A stretch of 6,417 bases of DNA, taken from the NCBI GenBank assembly GCA_024278285.1, contig JAJRTM010000911.1:1-6417 (forward strand). The letters are read 5' to 3'. Shown piece by piece: positions 5,549 through 6,417 of the stretch (the first letter of the stretch is position 1; every line of letters starts with the position of its first letter). Both the position numbers and the translations under genes were made by a program. The notes beneath the pieces are model-generated. The model was not told the origin of the DNA. It ran no database searches and worked only from the letters and a program-made list of their open reading frames with translations. Source of the stretch: Planctomycetota bacterium (lineage in GTDB: Bacteria > Planctomycetota > Planctomycetia > Planctomycetales > Planctomycetaceae).

Positions 5549-6417
5549 ATGATTCGTGTCCTTGTTGTGGATGATTCTGCAATCGTCCGAAAAATATTGA
5601 CGTCAAAGTTGAATGCCGATCCTGGTATTCAGGTCATCGGGGCTGCTCCTGATCCTTATTACGCTCGGGAAATGATTGCCAAAGAAAAACCCGATGTCAT
5701 TACACTGGACATCGAAATGCCTCGCATGAATGGGTTAACATTTCTCAAAAAGTTAATGACTCATTGTCCAATTCCGGTGGTTATTGTTTCGTCGTTGTCT
5801 GTTAAAGGATCTCAAACAGCGATGACTGCCATTGATTACGGTGCCGTTGAAGTTTTAGCCAAACCTTCTGCCGCTTATTCTTTGGATGATATGGCTGATG
5901 AAATTGTAATGAAGGTAAAAGCAGCATCGCTTGCGAAGGTCAATAAACTTCAAATAAAAAAATCCCAGGTACAGCGGCATCAGCTAACCGAAACAACACA
6001 TCGTATTGTTGCAATTGGCGCATCAACCGGTGGAACCAAAGCCCTGGAAGCTGTTCTTGAAACACTTCCCTCCAATTCACCTGGAATTGTGATTGTTCAA
6101 CACATGCCTGCCGGGTTTACAAAAAGCTTTGCAGATCGCCTGAATGATCGCTGTGCGATGCAAGTAATAGAGGCTCAAGGCGGCGAAACAGTCCTTCCCG
6201 GGCGAGTGATTATTGCCCAGGGAGACCGGCACATGATGCTTACTCACACAGGAGTGAATTATGCGGTGAAAATCAAAAATGCTCCTCGTGTAAGCCGCCA
6301 TCGTCCTTCGGTTGATGTTCTTTTCCACTCCGTTGCAAAAGTTGCAGGCAAGAACGCTGTGGGAGTGATCCTGACAGGAATGGGTAATGACGGTACCCAG
6401 GGGCTTCTTGAAATGAA
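5549..6417 (+). CDS. cheB: Chemotaxis response-regulator methylesterase CheB, N-terminal portion (3' end outside window)
   Basis: CheB removes methyl groups from receptor glutamates (and deamidates glutamines in many species) when phosphorylated by CheA, opposing CheR. The frame runs open to the right edge; 289 residues plus two bases are visible of an expected 350 or so. The receiver domain (about 1-120) has the acidic pair Asp8-Asp9, phosphoacceptor Asp54 in ITLDIEMP, Ser81/Ser82 and Lys105 in LAKP. A linker follows at about 125-150. The methylesterase domain starts with AIGASTGGT (catalytic Ser159), then QHMPAGFT (His185) and LTGMGNDGT (Asp281), giving the full catalytic triad. The ATG at 5549 is preceded by a modest GAAAG 7 nt away and starts exactly at the conserved IRVLVVDDS strand. 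The 21-nt gap after cheR indicates one transcript. Confidence 0.96.
   Translation, partial: MIRVLVVDDSAIVRKILTSKLNADPGIQVIGAAPDPYYAREMIAKEKPDVITLDIEMPRMNGLTFLKKLMTHCPIPVVIVSSLSVKGSQTAMTAIDYGAVEVLAKPSAAYSLDDMADEIVMKVKAASLAKVNKLQIKKSQVQRHQLTETTHRIVAIGASTGGTKALEAVLETLPSNSPGIVIVQHMPAGFTKSFADRLNDRCAMQVIEAQGGETVLPGRVIIAQGDRHMMLTHTGVNYAVKIKNAPRVSRHRPSVDVLFHSVAKVAGKNAVGVILTGMGNDGTQGLLEM

Noticed and set aside
6077..6328. Minus-strand open frame within cheB
   Set aside because: Antisense to the conserved methylesterase domain and without recognisable features.

Overview
This window is a bacterial chemotaxis gene cluster, read entirely on the + strand, in the order cheA (5' end missing) - cheW - mcp (transmembrane chemoreceptor) - cheR - cheB (3' end missing). 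Every gene is recognised from core family motifs. No RNA gene, mobile element, CRISPR array or foreign insertion is visible.

Layout: bases 1-1338 hold the C-terminal two thirds of CheA (linker, dimerisation, kinase and CheW-like regulatory domains). cheW follows after only 13 nt (1352-1900). A 182-nt spacer (1901-2082) with several predicted stem-loops leads to a large chemoreceptor gene (about 2083-4524). A second spacer of 151 nt (4525-4675) carries a long stem-loop, and then come cheR (4676-5527) and, after 21 nt, cheB (5549 to the right edge). The receptor gene is thus set off by long structured spacers, while the cheA-cheW and cheR-cheB pairs are tightly packed.

How the genes work together: the receptor is predicted to have a periplasmic double-Cache sensor, two membrane helices, three consecutive HAMP-type repeats and a cytoplasmic signalling hairpin. 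It would control CheA autophosphorylation through CheW. CheR (SAM-dependent methyltransferase) and CheB (response-regulator methylesterase, which accepts phosphate from CheA) would adjust the receptor's glutamate methylation for adaptation. The receptor's last five residues, DFSDF, fit the aromatic-x-x-aromatic pattern of CheR/CheB-binding C-terminal pentapeptides, which is the most testable point here. No cheY, cheD, cheC/cheX or cheZ is seen, but both cluster ends lie outside the window.

Organism: a Gram-negative-type bacterium of moderate, slightly AT-rich composition. The receptor style (short [11 protein letters not shown] start, Cache sensor, multiple HAMP units, acidic tail ending in Phe) and the operon order resemble Planctomycetota (Gimesia/Rubinisphaera-like) or Deltaproteobacteria-like systems. 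This is recollection of family style rather than a search, and I hold it loosely. Overall this is a well-formed, ordinary chemotaxis operon with some interesting details. I see no evidence for a wholly new system.
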